Source: Pseudomonas sp. Bc-h (GTDB lineage: Bacteria; Pseudomonadota; Gammaproteobacteria; Pseudomonadales; Pseudomonadaceae). Taken from it: 64,000 nt of DNA. Of this stretch, positions 50,778 to 62,400 are shown piece after piece. The position numbers and the translations under genes are program-made. The notes under the pieces were generated by a model. It ran no database searches, had not been told where the DNA came from, and saw only the letters and a program-made list of their open reading frames with translations. The DNA lies in the NCBI RefSeq assembly GCF_002080045.1, contig NZ_MUIN01000002.1:400091-464090 (forward strand), written 5' to 3'. Positions within the stretch are counted from its first letter, which is position 1. Every line of letters starts with the position of its first letter.

Positions 50778-52112
50778 TCAGCGTGAGGCCAGCACGCCCG
50801 GCGCTTCAACCGATCGTGCCGGCTTTTGCGTGTGCAAGCTCCACAGCAGGATCACGCCGACCACACCTGCCGCCGACAGCGACAACATACCCGCGCGCGG
50901 GTCGGCAACCCAGATCTCCATGTTGGCCTTGAGCATTGGCGCTACGAAACCGCCGATATTGCCCAGCGAGCCGATCAGCGCAATACCGCCCGCTGCCGCA
51001 ACGCCGCCCAGATACCCCGTGGGCAAGGTCCAGAACAATGGCTGCACGGTAACGAAGCCTGCGGCCGCGAAGCAGAACGACAGCAGCACCAGTGGCAGGC
51101 TGGCAAGCAGCGTCGACGCCGCAATGCCCAGCGCCGCCATGCCGAGCATGCACATCGCCATCGGCAAATGACGCGCACTGCGGTCGGCGTAGCGAGTGAC
51201 GAAGAACATCACCACGGCGGCGCACAGCCACGGAATCGAGGTGAGCATGCCGACCTTCAATCCCACCGTGGTGCCCAGCAGCTCGGCGATGCGGGTTGGC
51301 AGGTAGAAGATCACGCCATAGACGCTGACCTGCACGCTGAAATAGATCAGCACGAACTTCAGCACGCGACCGTTACGCACCATCGCCAGCAGGTTGCTCG
51401 GGCCATGGTTGAGTTTCTGTTGATCTTCGGCCTGCAATTCGGCACTCAGCGCGGCTTTTTCTTCGGCGCTCAGCCAACTGGCATCCTGAGGTTTGCTCTT
51501 GAGGTAGAACAGCGCGACGATGCCCACGACCACGGCGGCCAGGCCTTCGACGAGGAACATCCACTGCCAGTTGGTCAGCTCGAACACGCCGTGCATTTCC
51601 AGCAGCCAGCCCGACAGCGGGCTGCCCAGCATCAGCGCGAACGGCAGCCCGAAATAGTAGATACCGATGGCCTGACCGCGACGACGGGCCGGAAACCAGT
51701 AAGTGAGATAGAGGATGACGCCCGGCGAGAAACCCGCTTCGGCGACGCCCAGCAGAAAACGCAATACGTAGAAGCTGGTTTCGCTGTGGGTGAACATCAT
51801 GGCGGCCGACACCAGGCCCCAGGTGATCATGATTCGGCTCAGCCAGACGCGGGCGCCGACCCGATGCAACATCAGGTTGCTCGGCACCTCGAAGATCGCG
51901 TAGCCAATGAAGAAGATCCCCGCGCCCAGTGCGAAGGCGGCGTTGCTCAGGCCCACGTCAGCCTGCAATGCCGCCTTGGCGAAGCCAACGTTGGAGCGGT
52001 CGATCATCGCCAGCGCGAACATGAGCGCCAGAAACGGCAGGAGTTTCCAGCGACATTTGCGGATGGCGCTTTCGATAGCCGCTGCGGCGGCCGAGTCAGA
52101 TTTTATTGTCAT
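50778..52112 (-). CDS. MFS transporter, anion:cation symporter (ACS) family
   Basis: 444 residues with 12 helices. MIDRSNVGFAKAALQADVGL and IFFIGYAIFEVPSNLMLHRV are the hallmark of the ACS group (relatives carry glucarate, phthalate, tartrate, hexuronates). FLLGVAEAGFSPGVILYLTYW is the helix-4 signature. No catabolic neighbours are present, so the substrate is open. The start ATG at 52112 has a weak ribosome-binding site. Confidence 0.85.
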   Translation of the reverse strand: MTIKSDSAAAAAIESAIRKCRWKLLPFLALMFALAMIDRSNVGFAKAALQADVGLSNAAFALGAGIFFIGYAIFEVPSNLMLHRVGARVWLSRIMITWGLVSAAMMFTHSETSFYVLRFLLGVAEAGFSPGVILYLTYWFPARRRGQAIGIYYFGLPFALMLGSPLSGWLLEMHGVFELTNWQWMFLVEGLAAVVVGIVALFYLKSKPQDASWLSAEEKAALSAELQAEDQQKLNHGPSNLLAMVRNGRVLKFVLIYFSVQVSVYGVIFYLPTRIAELLGTTVGLKVGMLTSIPWLCAAVVMFFVTRYADRSARHLPMAMCMLGMAALGIAASTLLASLPLVLLSFCFAAAGFVTVQPLFWTLPTGYLGGVAAAGGIALIGSLGNIGGFVAPMLKANMEIWVADPRAGMLSLSAAGVVGVILLWSLHTQKPARSVEAPGVLASR

Positions 52113-52234
52113 TGTTATGCCTATCGGGGGTGTGAATCTGCGTGCCAGCCGAAACTAGAGCAGACGTCCGATAATTCCCAATGACAAATCTTCAACAATC
52201 GATAGCGGCTGGTTATTGCGATTTTTGTAGCAGC

Positions 52235-52283
52235 AAGGCTTGCCGGCGCCAGCGTCTTTCGAACCGCTACCGTCGGCAAGCCC
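52235..52283. repeat. REPIN-like inverted pair
   Basis: AAGGCTTGCCGGCG (52235-52248) faces CGTCGGCAAGCC (52271-52282). It lies between the SH3-domain gene and the MFS gene and belongs to the same GGCTTGCCGGC family as the element near 53.27 kb. Confidence 0.65.
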
Positions 52284-52323
52284 CATCGCTAGAGGAAAGG
52301 CGGTGGTGCTTCTTGGAACCCGC

Positions 52324-53004
52324 TTAGAACCAGCGATCGTTGCGTTTGCGCCCACGGGTCAATGCCGGAAGGATCAGGCCCAGCAACAGCCCTGCCCCGG
52401 CGATGCTGCCGCCGTAGACCATGTAGCGCATCAACACCTGATTGTTCTCGTCGCCCAGTTTGGCCTGGGTCGAGCGCAGCTCTGACTGGGCATCGGTCAG
52501 CTGTGCGTTGAGGTCCTTGGTGCGGGACTCCAGTTCATCCACCAGCTTCTTGCGTGAGTCCAGGGTCTCCTGCATGCCCTGAACCTTGGTCTTCCAGTCA
52601 TCGTCGATGGTTTTCAGCTGAGCACTGAGGTCGGCGACCTGTTGCGTCAGTTGCGGCAGGCGCTCGGCCTGGCCGGGAACTTCCTGCAGGTCGCTGGACG
52701 GCAGCCACACCGTATCGCCTGAGTTGCCACGCACCTGGCTGTAGTCGCCCTGGGTATTAAGCAGTTCGACCTTCTGGCCGGATTTGAGCGTGCCGACGAT
52801 GCGATAACCATCGGTGGGGCCACTACGGACGTAAGTGCTGAGGGTGTCGGTAACCCACCGGTCCTTGCCTTCGGCCTGGGCCTGACTTGCGATACCTACG
52901 GTCAACAGGGTTCCCACCAGGCCGGCACTGAGCAAACGGCGTCGAGCGCCCGGCAACAGGGAGGATTGAGAAGCGGAAACTGAAAGTGGACGAGTTAGGG
53001 ACAT
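52324..53004 (-). CDS. TIGR04211-type SH3 domain membrane protein (YgiM-like)
   Basis: 226 residues from the ATG at 53004. A Sec signal with LLSAGLVGTLLTVGIASQAQA is followed by a bacterial SH3 domain (DRWVTDTLSTYVRSGPTDGYRI, TLKSGQKVELLNTQG), a coiled coil (about 100-190; ERLPQLTQQVADLSAQL, ELESRTKDLNAQLTDAQ) and a C-terminal helix GSIAGAGLLLGLILPAL with a basic tail RGRKRNDRWF. Function is unknown; relatives are periplasmic, inner-membrane anchored proteins. It is likely monocistronic. Confidence 0.85.
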   Translation of the reverse strand: MSLTRPLSVSASQSSLLPGARRRLLSAGLVGTLLTVGIASQAQAEGKDRWVTDTLSTYVRSGPTDGYRIVGTLKSGQKVELLNTQGDYSQVRGNSGDTVWLPSSDLQEVPGQAERLPQLTQQVADLSAQLKTIDDDWKTKVQGMQETLDSRKKLVDELESRTKDLNAQLTDAQSELRSTQAKLGDENNQVLMRYMVYGGSIAGAGLLLGLILPALTRGRKRNDRWF

Positions 53005-53331
53005 GGGTGATCTTCGACAAAATAAAAAAGAAAGGCCGGATGGTCGGGCCGCGTGCAATGGACAAAAAGCCTGGTCGGCAGCGACGAGGGACGCGCTGCA
53101 ACTGCTGGAAAAGGCACCTGAACACGCGAAAATCGCCACTGCAAGCCGGGGCCGCACGACCCGACGCGCTGCGCGCACAGTGGTCAACAGACAGTGCAAA
53201 CGGTGTCAGGTTCACTACAGGGAGGTTACGTTCGTCTGGTCTGCAGCCGCACGGCTTGCCGGTGAAAGGTTCTCAAGGCCGGCACCGCCGGCAAGCCGGA
53301 CTGCCACACGGCACAGTGGTGACGTGGATAA
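53005..53331. repeat. Gene-free spacer with REPIN-like pair
   Basis: 327 bp between the SH3-protein start and tRNA-Sec. ACGGCTTGCCGGTG (53251-53264) faces CACCGCCGGCAAGCCG (53283-53298). No coding capacity is convincing. The part next to 53005 must include the SH3-gene promoter. Confidence 0.6.
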
Positions 53332-53427
53332 TGGCGGAAGGCAGCGGGAGTCGAACCTGCCCGGGAACGGCTGCCGTCCCCAACCGGGTTTGAAGCCCGG
53401 CCGCGCCACCGGGCGCGATTGCCTTCC
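53332..53427 (-). tRNA. selC: tRNA-Sec (selenocysteine, anticodon UCA), selC
   Basis: 96 nt including an encoded CCA. The acceptor strand GGAAGGC pairs with GCCTTCC, then discriminator G and CCA. The anticodon stem CCGGG/CCCGG encloses loop CUUCAAA with UCA as the anticodon. A very long variable arm (TTGGGGACGGC...) and T arm GGTTCGAC are present. It lies 8 bp past the selB stop, so it may be processed from the same transcript. Confidence 0.95.
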
Positions 53428-53435
53428 ATGATCGA

Positions 53436-55367
53436 TCAGACCGTATCGGCACCTTTGTGCTTCTGCGCCAAGGCGTTGTCCCCACGGATCTGGCGTTTAT
53501 CGCCGATCCGCCGGGTGAAACCGATGCGGTCGAAAAACTCGAGGATCTGGATACTGCGCTTGCGGCCGATACCCAATCTGTCACGAAACGCCGCCGCCTG
53601 AATCACGGGGTCAGTCTCGGACAGTTGCAACAGCATAGCCACCATTTCTCCGAGTGTGGACTCCAGATAAAACAGATCCCGCATCACCTGATGCGCCTGG
53701 CCGATGCGCGCCAGTTTGCGCAGCAACAAACGCACCTGCGTTTCCTCATGAGCGGTGGCGGCAGCGAGGTCACGCACCCATGGCGGGTCGAAACTGGCCT
53801 GCTCTATCAGTGGCCGAATCTGCAGCCAGAGGGCGCCATCGGCATCGTTGAGCTGCACCTGATGGTCCGGCAGATGCAGCCACGGCCCGCTGCTGGCGAT
53901 GGCGCCGCTGGCCAGTGACTCATCGATCAGCGCAATGAACGCCGGTCGCTCCAGCGCCATGGAGGCGAATCGACGGAGGCGGTCACGATCCGGGCCGAGT
54001 TGATCGGGCTCCTGCTCGTGAAAACGCGCCAGATGCTCAAGCAGGGTGTGCTGCAGGGCCTGCCATCGAGCGTCGCTGAACAGCAACTGCCCTTGGCGAG
54101 TGGCAATGATGCGGATGTCCGCAGGCAAGCGCCAGGTCGCGCGCAGCCGATTGAATTGCTGCTCCAGACGCTGCGGATCCAGCCCGGTTTCACTCTCGGC
54201 GATCAGCATGGGCAACGCTTGCTCCAGCGTGTCGGCGCCCGCGAGGATCTGCAGCTGCGCCAGCCTCTCACTGCTGCGGCGCTGGCGGGACGGTGCAAAT
54301 GGGTCCAGCACCCGGCCGCCGCCCAACGTGCGCTGCGCGCTCTGATCGCGTAACACCAATCGATCCCCATGCACCGCGTGAATCGGGGCGTTGAGCAAAA
54401 GCTGGGCGAACATGCGCTTGCCCGGCGCCAGGCTGCTGCCTTCGAGCAAGGCCACGCGAGCGGTGACATCCTGAGTGCCGATGTGAACATGGACCGGGCT
54501 GAAGTGTTCGAAGTTGCGGGTTTCGCCATTCAACAGGTTCAGATCGATATCGATGCGTTGAGTCGGCGCGAACAGCCATTCGGCCAACAGCCAGTCGCCG
54601 CGATGAATCTGCTCCAGCGCCAGTTTTTCCGCGCTCAGGTTCAACGCCACTCGCTGGCCGACCCAGGCCTGGGCCGCGGTCTGGTTCTGCGCGTGCAGCC
54701 CCCGAACACGCACCGGCTTACCGGATTGCCCCAGCAGCAAAGTGTCGCCGACGGTCACCTGCCCGGCCAACGCAGTCCCGGTGACGACAATACCCGCGCC
54801 GGAAACACTGAACGCCCGGTCGATATCCAGGCGAAAGCCGCCCCGGTCACTGCGCTCCAACACTTCGTTCTGAGCGAGTAACAGGGCCTGGCGCAGTTCA
54901 TCGATGCCCTCGCCGCTGTGGCTGGACACTTCGAACATCTGCGCATCGGCGTAGGGACCGGGCTCCAGCAGGCGACGAATCTGCTTGCGCACCTGTTCTA
55001 TCCGCGCCGACTCGACCCGGTCGCACTTGCTGATCACCACCCGCAGTTCCGGGATGCCCAGCAGCTCGACAATCGCCAGGTGTTCGCGGGTCTGCGGCAT
55101 CACCCCGTCATCGGCAGCGACCACCAGCAGCACCAGATCGATGCCTTGGGCGCCAGCGAGCATGTTGTGAATGAAGCGTTCATGCCCCGGTACATCGATG
55201 AAACCGGTCAACGGCGCATCGGCGGTCAGTGGCGCGTACAGATAACCCAGATCGATGGTGATCCCGCGCTCGCGCTCTTCGCGACGACGATCACCCGCCT
55301 GACCGGTCAAGGCTTCCAGCAGCGCCGTCTTGCCATGATCGATGTGCCCCGCCGTGCCGATAATCAC
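53436..55367 (-). CDS. selB: Selenocysteine-specific elongation factor SelB
   Basis: 643 residues from a GTG at 55367 that overlaps the selA stop (GTGA); this gives [20 protein letters not shown] at the very N-terminus, as in other SelB proteins, whereas an upstream ATG would add six residues. GTPase motifs: GHIDHGKT (G1), DVPGHERF (G3), SKCD (G4, variant of NKxD). Domains II and III are EF-Tu-like ([19 protein letters not shown]), and a C-terminal winged-helix array ([34 protein letters not shown]) recognises the SECIS RNA. It delivers Sec-tRNA to in-frame UGA of fdnG. Confidence 0.92.
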   Translation of the reverse strand: MIIGTAGHIDHGKTALLEALTGQAGDRRREERERGITIDLGYLYAPLTADAPLTGFIDVPGHERFIHNMLAGAQGIDLVLLVVAADDGVMPQTREHLAIVELLGIPELRVVISKCDRVESARIEQVRKQIRRLLEPGPYADAQMFEVSSHSGEGIDELRQALLLAQNEVLERSDRGGFRLDIDRAFSVSGAGIVVTGTALAGQVTVGDTLLLGQSGKPVRVRGLHAQNQTAAQAWVGQRVALNLSAEKLALEQIHRGDWLLAEWLFAPTQRIDIDLNLLNGETRNFEHFSPVHVHIGTQDVTARVALLEGSSLAPGKRMFAQLLLNAPIHAVHGDRLVLRDQSAQRTLGGGRVLDPFAPSRQRRSSERLAQLQILAGADTLEQALPMLIAESETGLDPQRLEQQFNRLRATWRLPADIRIIATRQGQLLFSDARWQALQHTLLEHLARFHEQEPDQLGPDRDRLRRFASMALERPAFIALIDESLASGAIASSGPWLHLPDHQVQLNDADGALWLQIRPLIEQASFDPPWVRDLAAATAHEETQVRLLLRKLARIGQAHQVMRDLFYLESTLGEMVAMLLQLSETDPVIQAAAFRDRLGIGRKRSIQILEFFDRIGFTRRIGDKRQIRGDNALAQKHKGADTV

Positions 55368-56794
55368 CCGGCCTCGCCCTCCCATTGCAGCTGGTTCAAT
55401 TGCGCGACCCAGCGTTGTTCATCGTCCAACTGACGCAGGTCCAGCCACAACGCGTCATCGTCGATACGTCCCAACACCGGAATCGGCAGGCTGCGCAAAC
55501 CGGCCTCCAGACCATGCAACAGGCGGCCCCTGAGTTTTTTTGAGACGATCGGTCGTAAACACAAAGCGGCACTGGGAAGGCGCGCCACCGGCTGGCTGCC
55601 GCTGCCGATCATGCCCAGACTCGGCTGGACTGCCACGCCCCATTTTTCGCCCAGAAGCCTGGCCATCAGTGGCCGCAGGCGCTCTGCCTGAGCGAGGATT
55701 TCGCCTTGAGGCCGGGTCAGCAGACGCAGACTGGGCAAGCGCTCAGCGAGGCGATCCGGATCGCGGTAGAGGCTCAACACCGCTTCCAGTGCAGCCAGGG
55801 TCAGCTTGTCGACCCGCAGCGCGCGTTTGAGCGGGTTCTTCTTGATCTTCGCGATCAGCGCCTTGCTGCCGACGATCAGCCCCGCTTGCGGCCCGCCGAG
55901 CAATTTGTCGCCGCTGAACGTGACGATATCGGCGCCTTCGACGAGTGTCTGGCGCACGGTGGGTTCGGCTGGCAGCCCCCAGCGAGTCAGGTCCAGCAAG
56001 CTGCCGCTGCCCAGATCCTCCAGCAGCGGCAATTCGTGTTGATGGGCGATGCGTGCCAGCTCCTGGGTCGGCACGCTGGTGGTGAATCCCTGAATGCTGT
56101 AATTGCTGGTGTGAACGCGCATCAACAGGCCGGTGCACGGGTTGATCGCCGCCTCGTAATCCTTGGCGTGGGTGCGGTTGGTGGTGCCGATCTCGTGCAG
56201 CTTGACCCCAGCCCGGGCCATGATGTCGGGGATGCGAAAGGCACCGCCGATCTCGATCAGCTCGCCACGGGAAATGATCCCTTCTTTACGCGCGCCAAGG
56301 CTGTTCAACGCCAACAGGACCGCTGCAGCGTTGTTGTTGACCACAGTGACGGCTTCGGCGCCCGTCAGTTCACGGATCAGCCCTTCGATGAGATCGTCGC
56401 GGTCGCCACGTTTGCCACTGCTCAAGTCGAACTCCAGATTCAGCGGATAGCGCGCGGCGGTCTGAATCGCCTCGATCGCCTCTTCGGGCAGCAAGGCGCG
56501 GCCAAGATTGGTGTGCAGCACGGTGCCGGTAAGGTTGAACACCCGCCGCACCTTGCTCTGGTGCTGAGCCGCCAGACGTTCCGCCGCCCTGCCCGCCAGC
56601 ACCTCGCTGCTCAGTTCTGCGGCGCTGACCTGGCCCTGGCGTGCGTCATCGCGTACGTCATCGAGCAACTGTCGCACCGTGGCAAGTACGGCGTCGCGGC
56701 CATAGCGGTCGATCAGGGGATGGCAGGCGGGATGACGCAACAGGCTGTCGACAGAGGGTAAGCGCGGGGGAATCGAGGCGAGGTTTGCGGGCAT
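55364..56794 (-). CDS. selA: L-seryl-tRNA(Sec) selenium transferase
   Basis: 476 residues; PLP enzyme that converts Ser-tRNA-Sec to Sec-tRNA-Sec using selenophosphate. The PLP lysine lies in [13 protein letters not shown]. Other family blocks are [37 protein letters not shown] and [15 protein letters not shown]. The ATG has GGAG about 9 nt upstream. It begins 130 bp after fdhE and is coupled to selB by a 4-bp overlap. selD, which makes selenophosphate, is not in this window. Confidence 0.95.
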   Translation of the reverse strand: MPANLASIPPRLPSVDSLLRHPACHPLIDRYGRDAVLATVRQLLDDVRDDARQGQVSAAELSSEVLAGRAAERLAAQHQSKVRRVFNLTGTVLHTNLGRALLPEEAIEAIQTAARYPLNLEFDLSSGKRGDRDDLIEGLIRELTGAEAVTVVNNNAAAVLLALNSLGARKEGIISRGELIEIGGAFRIPDIMARAGVKLHEIGTTNRTHAKDYEAAINPCTGLLMRVHTSNYSIQGFTTSVPTQELARIAHQHELPLLEDLGSGSLLDLTRWGLPAEPTVRQTLVEGADIVTFSGDKLLGGPQAGLIVGSKALIAKIKKNPLKRALRVDKLTLAALEAVLSLYRDPDRLAERLPSLRLLTRPQGEILAQAERLRPLMARLLGEKWGVAVQPSLGMIGSGSQPVARLPSAALCLRPIVSKKLRGRLLHGLEAGLRSLPIPVLGRIDDDALWLDLRQLDDEQRWVAQLNQLQWEGEAG

Positions 56795-56924
56795 TCATGA
56801 ACTCCGTCACTGAAAATCTCTGTTATTCAGGCCGCAGGCCGTGGGTACAGATGGGCCTGACTACCCCTGCAGCAGGCCGGGTGCTGGCCGAGAGCGGTGT
56901 GCAGACCCAGTGTAGACCCCGATC

Positions 56925-57857
56925 TCACTCTCCCCCAGGCGCCAGCATCAGGTTTGGTGCCAGGCGCTGAATGCCTTCAAGATCCAGACGCATGTCCAGG
57001 GTCAGGCTCGCGAGGTCCGCCGACAACGCTTCGGCATCGGCATCGCATTCCAGGTAGATCTGCTTCAAGTAACTGTTGCACCCCGGACACACCTCAGCCC
57101 GCAGCGGCGCTTTGTCTACTGCCACGCGGTCGTCATTCAGGCTCAGGTACTTCAAGCCCTTGCTCTGCTCGCAATACACGCACTTGACCCGCACCACATG
57201 CCATTCGCAGGCGCACAGCGAACACACCAGGTAACGCAGCCCGTTGTATTTGCCGCGATGGCGAATCACCCCGGCCATGGCAGGTGATCCACAGGCCGGG
57301 CATTGCCCGAGGCTGTCGCAGGGTTTCAGATCTGTGAACGAGAGCGCCAACAACCAATGACTCCACGCCGCTTGCAACGCTGCGCCCAGGAACGGCACCA
57401 GCGCGGCCGGCAGCCCCGCGTATTGGCCGCTGAGCAAGGAAATCGCCCAGGCTTTGCGCTGTCCTTCGCTGGCGTCTCGTAACTGGGCCAGTGCCTGCTT
57501 GACGTGGTCTTGCGCGCAAGGTGTGAAGCGCTCCAGCAACGCGTCGAGATACACCTGCCAATGCGCTTCACGCACCAGACTGTCGGCGGCCAGGGGCGGC
57601 AAACCATGCTGAAGGCAGGGGTCCAGACGCGCTTGATCCGGCACCCAGTCGCCTGGCGGGTGATCGAGCAGATCCTGCTGCACCCGACAGAGGCCTGCGA
57701 TCAAGCGAAGATAATCAGCCAGCGGGTGGCCTTCGGCGAGCCGCTCAAGGCGATCAGCGCGCAAGGCGAAGAGGCTGGACGGTGGCTGATGCAGAAACGG
57801 CAGCGAAAAGGCCCCCGCCTGCACCTGGATTTCTTCAGGTTCGAGAATCTGACTCAA
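56925..57857 (-). CDS. fdhE: Formate dehydrogenase accessory protein FdhE
   Basis: 310 residues if the TTG at 57857 is used, matching the usual FdhE length. AAGGA lies 7 nt before this TTG, and the upstream frame inside fdnI has no valid start of its own. Two CxxC rubredoxin-like pairs are visible: QCPACGSPAMAG, CSLCACEWHV, KCVYCEQS and VCPGCNSYLKQ, giving four zinc/iron knuckles. FdhE assists maturation of respiratory formate dehydrogenase. The gene starts 4 bp after the gamma-subunit stop. Confidence 0.88.
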   Translation of the reverse strand: MSQILEPEEIQVQAGAFSLPFLHQPPSSLFALRADRLERLAEGHPLADYLRLIAGLCRVQQDLLDHPPGDWVPDQARLDPCLQHGLPPLAADSLVREAHWQVYLDALLERFTPCAQDHVKQALAQLRDASEGQRKAWAISLLSGQYAGLPAALVPFLGAALQAAWSHWLLALSFTDLKPCDSLGQCPACGSPAMAGVIRHRGKYNGLRYLVCSLCACEWHVVRVKCVYCEQSKGLKYLSLNDDRVAVDKAPLRAEVCPGCNSYLKQIYLECDADAEALSADLASLTLDMRLDLEGIQRLAPNLMLAPGGE

Positions 57858-57861
57858 AGCG

Positions 57862-58542
57862 TCATCCTTTCTTGGTAATGCGAGGCGGCACCTGATCGGG
57901 CCGGCCGTCCTTGTCGACGATCTGGCGATACCACAGCTCATGATGCTTCTTCGCCCAACGACGGCTGACCCAGCCATGCAGCATCGCGCCCACCGAACCC
58001 TTGATCCAGATACCGGCATAGATGTGCACGATGATGCTGGTGATCAGCACAAATCCCGCCAGCGCGTGCACCAATGCGCCGAGGCGAATCACGGTGATGC
58101 CGAAATACTCGCTGAAATAGGCACGCCAGATCACCAGCCCGCTCAATAACAGGCCCAGCATGCACAGCAGCAGCGTCCAGAACAGTAGCTTCTGGCCGGG
58201 GTTGTACTTACCGATCGGTGGCACACCCTCCTCCGAGTTCACCATGACGCGGTCGATGCGTTTGAGCCACAGCCTGTCGTTAGGGATGAACAGGTTGGCG
58301 CGCCAGAAACGGATCACCAGCCCGAAGAAAAACACGAACATCGCCACGCCCATGAACGGGTGCAGGATGCGCGTCCACGGGCCGCCGCCGAACAGGTTGG
58401 TCAGCCAGAACATCGCTGGGTGAAACAGCGCCAGGCCCGATAGACCGGCCATGAAAAACAGGATCGCCACCAGCCAGTGGTTGGTCCGCTCGTTAGCGTT
58501 GTAACGCAGGATGGTCTTGCCGGGTTCACGGTTGTCGCTCAT
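57862..58542 (-). CDS. fdnI: Formate dehydrogenase gamma subunit (cytochrome b556)
   Basis: 226 residues with four predicted helices ([67 protein letters not shown]). Histidines in [24 protein letters not shown] and IVHIYAG are the expected b-heme ligands and menaquinone site. It anchors the enzyme to the cytoplasmic membrane. It overlaps the beta gene by 4 bp. Confidence 0.92.
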   Translation of the reverse strand: MSDNREPGKTILRYNANERTNHWLVAILFFMAGLSGLALFHPAMFWLTNLFGGGPWTRILHPFMGVAMFVFFFGLVIRFWRANLFIPNDRLWLKRIDRVMVNSEEGVPPIGKYNPGQKLLFWTLLLCMLGLLLSGLVIWRAYFSEYFGITVIRLGALVHALAGFVLITSIIVHIYAGIWIKGSVGAMLHGWVSRRWAKKHHELWYRQIVDKDGRPDQVPPRITKKG

Positions 58543-59492
58543 GGCCGTTGCTCCCCTTCAGGTCCCGTCTTGGTCGGATCGTAGACGTGTACCGCAGGAT
58601 CGACCTCATGCACATCCGGGTCTTTGCCATGCGTGTGATCGTCTTGCGCCTCTTCGCGTTGCGGCCCGATGCGCACGTAATGGAAAAACCCCGCCAGCAC
58701 CGCAACGCCCATCGCCAACAGGCCGAGCGGCTTGCTGACGCCCTTCCACAGCCCCACCAACGGGCTGATTTCGGGGTTTTGCGGAAGGCCCGCATACAGC
58801 TTCGGATCGTCGGCATGGTGCAGTACGTACATCACGTGTGTGCCACCGACCCCGGCAGGGTCATACAGCCCGGCGTTGTCGAAGCCGCGAGACTTCAGGT
58901 CAACCACCCGTTCAGCCGCATGCACCTTCATGTCTTCCTTGGTGCCGAAGACAATGGCGCCCGTCGGGCAGGTTTTCACGCAGGCCGGTTCAAGCCCCAC
59001 CGACACCCGATCCGAGCAAAGAGTACATTTGTACGCCTTGTGGTCTTTCTGCGAGATGCGCGGAATGTCGAACGGGCAACCGGTGATGCAATAGCCGCAG
59101 CCGATGCAGTGATCCTGGTTGAAATCGACGATGCCGTTGGCGTGCTTGATGATCGCGCCAGGGCTCGGACACGCCTTGAGGCAACCCGGATCGGCGCAAT
59201 GCATGCAGCCGTCCTTGCGGATCAGCCACTCAAGGTTGTTGTCGGCGGTCTCGTGCTCGGTGAAGCGCATCAGCGTCCAGGTTTCGGCGCTCAGGTCTTG
59301 CGGGTTGTCGTAGGTGCCATGGTTGTGGCCTACCTCGTCGCGCAACTCGTTCCATTCCGAGCACGCGACCTGACAGGCCTTGCAACCAATGCACTTGGTG
59401 GTGTCGATCAGTTTGGCGACCTCTTCGAGCTGCCTGACCGAGGACGGCACCGTGGTGGTGGCGGAACGCGCAGTGATGTCTTGAATGGCCAT
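58539..59492 (-). CDS. fdxH: Formate dehydrogenase iron-sulfur beta subunit
   Basis: 317 residues with four [4Fe-4S] motif groups: [45 protein letters not shown] and [21 protein letters not shown] (the last spans 21 residues; its key cysteines are the first, second, third and fourth C). A C-terminal single transmembrane helix ([19 protein letters not shown]) ties it to the membrane. It relays electrons from the alpha subunit to heme. The ATG shares its A with the alpha stop (TGATG). Confidence 0.94.
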   Translation of the reverse strand: MAIQDITARSATTTVPSSVRQLEEVAKLIDTTKCIGCKACQVACSEWNELRDEVGHNHGTYDNPQDLSAETWTLMRFTEHETADNNLEWLIRKDGCMHCADPGCLKACPSPGAIIKHANGIVDFNQDHCIGCGYCITGCPFDIPRISQKDHKAYKCTLCSDRVSVGLEPACVKTCPTGAIVFGTKEDMKVHAAERVVDLKSRGFDNAGLYDPAGVGGTHVMYVLHHADDPKLYAGLPQNPEISPLVGLWKGVSKPLGLLAMGVAVLAGFFHYVRIGPQREEAQDDHTHGKDPDVHEVDPAVHVYDPTKTGPEGEQRP

Positions 59493-62400
59493 CAGATTTT
59501 CTCCACGTTCACCAGGAACGACTTGGATTCCGGGGTTTGCGAGTTACCGTCGCCCAGGAACGGCACCAATGTATTGGCCAGATAACCGTTGCGTGTGGTG
59601 CCGGTGAAGCCCCAATGGATCGGGATGCCGATCTGGTGCACCACCTGATTGTTGACCTGCAGCGGACGAATCCGCTTGGTCACCACCGCGACCGCCTCGA
59701 TGAAGCCGCGCTTGCTGCTGACCCTTACCCGGTCTCCCGCCGCAATGCCCTTCTCCTTCGCCAGCACTTCGCCGATCTCGACGAACTGCTCAGGCTGAGC
59801 AATCGCGTTCAGACGGCAGTGCTTGCTCCAGTAGTGGAAGTGCTCGGTCAGCCGGTAGCTGGTGCCTGCGTACGGGAAGTCCTTGGCGACACCCAGTGAG
59901 TCCCACACCGAATCGAAAATGCGCCCTGCAGGGTTGCTGGTCGCATTCTTGTTGTTCGGGTGCAGCGGGTTGATGCCGATAGGCGTCTCGAACGGCTCGT
60001 AGTGTTCCGGGAATGGCCCCTCGTTCATCTTGTCCACGGCAAAGAACCGGGCAACGCCTTCGGGGTTCATGATGAACGGGTTCATCCCTGCTTCCGGCGC
60101 CGAGGTCACCACGAAATCCGGGACATCGGTCCCTGTCCAGGCCTTGCCGTTCCACCAGATCAGGCGTTTTTTCGGGTCCCAGGGTTTGCCTTGCGTATCG
60201 GCAGACGCGCGGTTGTAGAGAATCCGTCGGTTACTCGGCCAGGCCCATGCCCACCCTTGATGCTGGTGCATGTCGTACGGATCGCTGTTGTCCCGGCGCG
60301 CCATCTGGTTGCCGGCCTCGGTCCAGCTGCCGCAGAAGATCCAACAACCCGAAGCGGTACTGCCGTCATCCTTGAGCTGGGCAAAGCCGGTCAGTTGCGA
60401 ACCGCCCTTGATCGCCGCGCCGAGAGGATCGGTGTAGTCCATGGTGGCGGCGCCGTTGATCTCTTTGGCGATCTCTTCCGGTGACGGTTCTTCCGGCACT
60501 TTGTACGGCCAGCTGAGTTTGAGCAACGGATCGGGGAACGCCCCGCCCTGTTCCTGATAACGCTTGCGCAGGCGCAGGAACAGCTCGCTCATGATGCGAA
60601 TGTCGGTGATCGCTTCACCCGGCCCGTCGGCGCCTTTGAAGTGCCACTGCAGCCAGCGGCTGCTATTGACCAGCGAGCCATCCTCCTCGGCGAAGCAGGT
60701 GGTGGGCAGACGAATGACTTCCGTCTGGATATTTTCCGTGACCACGTCGTTATAGGGCCCGACCTTCTGCCAGAACTCGGACGTTTCGGTGGCGAGCGGG
60801 TCCATGACCACCAGCCACTTCAGCTTGGCCAGCGCCTTCATCACTCGGTTCTTGTCCGGCAATGCCGCGATAGGGTTGAAGCCTTGGCAGACGTAGCCGT
60901 TCACCTGGCCCTTGCCCATCATGTCGAACATTTTCAGGATGTCGTAGTTGGGAATGTCCAGTTTCGGCAGCCAGTCATAACCCCACTTGTTCTCGGCCGT
61001 GGCGTTGGCGCCGTACCAGGATTTCATCAGGCTGACGTGGAACTTGCTGTAGTTCTGCCAGTACGACAATTGACCGGGACGCAGCGGCTTCTGCGTGCGC
61101 TTGGTGATATAGGCGTCGTAGTCCTGCTCCGAATCGAGGCCAAGCGTCAGATAGCCCGGCAGCGCGTTGGACAGCAATCCAAGGTCGGTGAGGCCCTGAA
61201 TATTGGAGTGACCGCGCAAGGCGTTCACCCCCCCACCGGGCATGCCGACGTTACCCAGCAGCAGTTGCACCATCGCCGCGCTGCGGATGATCTGCGACCC
61301 GATGGAATGCTGCGTCCAGCCCAGCGCGTAGAGAATCGTCATGGTCTTGCCCGGTACCGAGCAGGTGGCGATCTCTTCCCAGATCTTCATCATCCGGTCC
61401 TGTGGCATGCCGCAGGTCAGGCTGGCGATTTCCGGGGTGTAGCGGCTGTAGTGCTGTTTCATCAGCTGATAGACGCAGTGCGGGTCCTGCAGGGTCGGAT
61501 CGACCTTGGCGAAACCGTCCTCGCCCAGTTCGTAACCCCAGCCGGACTTGTCGGTGTAGACCCGCTTGGCGGCGTCGTAACCACTGAAGATCCCGTCCTC
61601 AAATCCATAGCCGGCTTTGACGATGAACGACACGTCGGTGTAATTGCGCACGTACTCGTGCTGGATCTTGTCGTTGGTCAGCAGGTAATTGATCAGTCCG
61701 CCCATGAAGGCGATGTCGCTGCCGGTCCGAATCGGCGCGTAATAGTCGGCCACAGAGGCAGTCCGCGTGAACCGTGGATCGACCACGATCAATCGCGCCT
61801 GATTGTGCGCCTTGGCTTCGGTCACCCACTTGAAACCACAAGGGTGAGCTTCTGCTGCGTTGCCGCCCATCACCAGGATCAGATTCGCGTTGGCGATATC
61901 GGTCCAGGTATTGGTCATGGCTCCACGGCCGTACGTCGGGGCAAGACTTGCCACCGTCGGGCCATGTCAGACACGGGCTTGGTTGTCGAACCCCAGCATG
62001 CCGGTTGCGCGAATGACTTTGTGGGTCATGTAACCGGCTTCGTTGGATGCCGCCGAGGCCGCGAGGAAGCCTGTGGTCAGCCAGCGGTTGACGGTCTGAC
62101 CCTTGTCATTTTTCTCGATGAAGTTGGCGTCGCGGTCGGCCTTCATCAGGTCGGCGACACGGTCGAGGGCTTCGTCCCAGGAGATGCGGGTCCATTCGTT
62201 GCTGCCGGGTTTGCGCATCTGCGGGTATTTGAGGCGGCCCGGGCTGTGGATGAAGTCCAGAAGGCCCGCGCCTTTGGGGCACAGGGTGCCACGGTTGACC
62301 GGGTGGTCGGCGTCGCCTTCGATGTGGATGATGTTTTGTGCCACGTTTTTGGCTGCATCGCCCTGGCTGTACATGATCAAGCCGCAGCCGACCGAGCAAT

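Noticed and set aside
61967..61969. In-frame UGA splitting the formate dehydrogenase alpha gene (possible pseudogene).
   Set aside because: It lies at the known Sec position, is followed by a bSECIS hairpin, and selA, selB and selC are adjacent.
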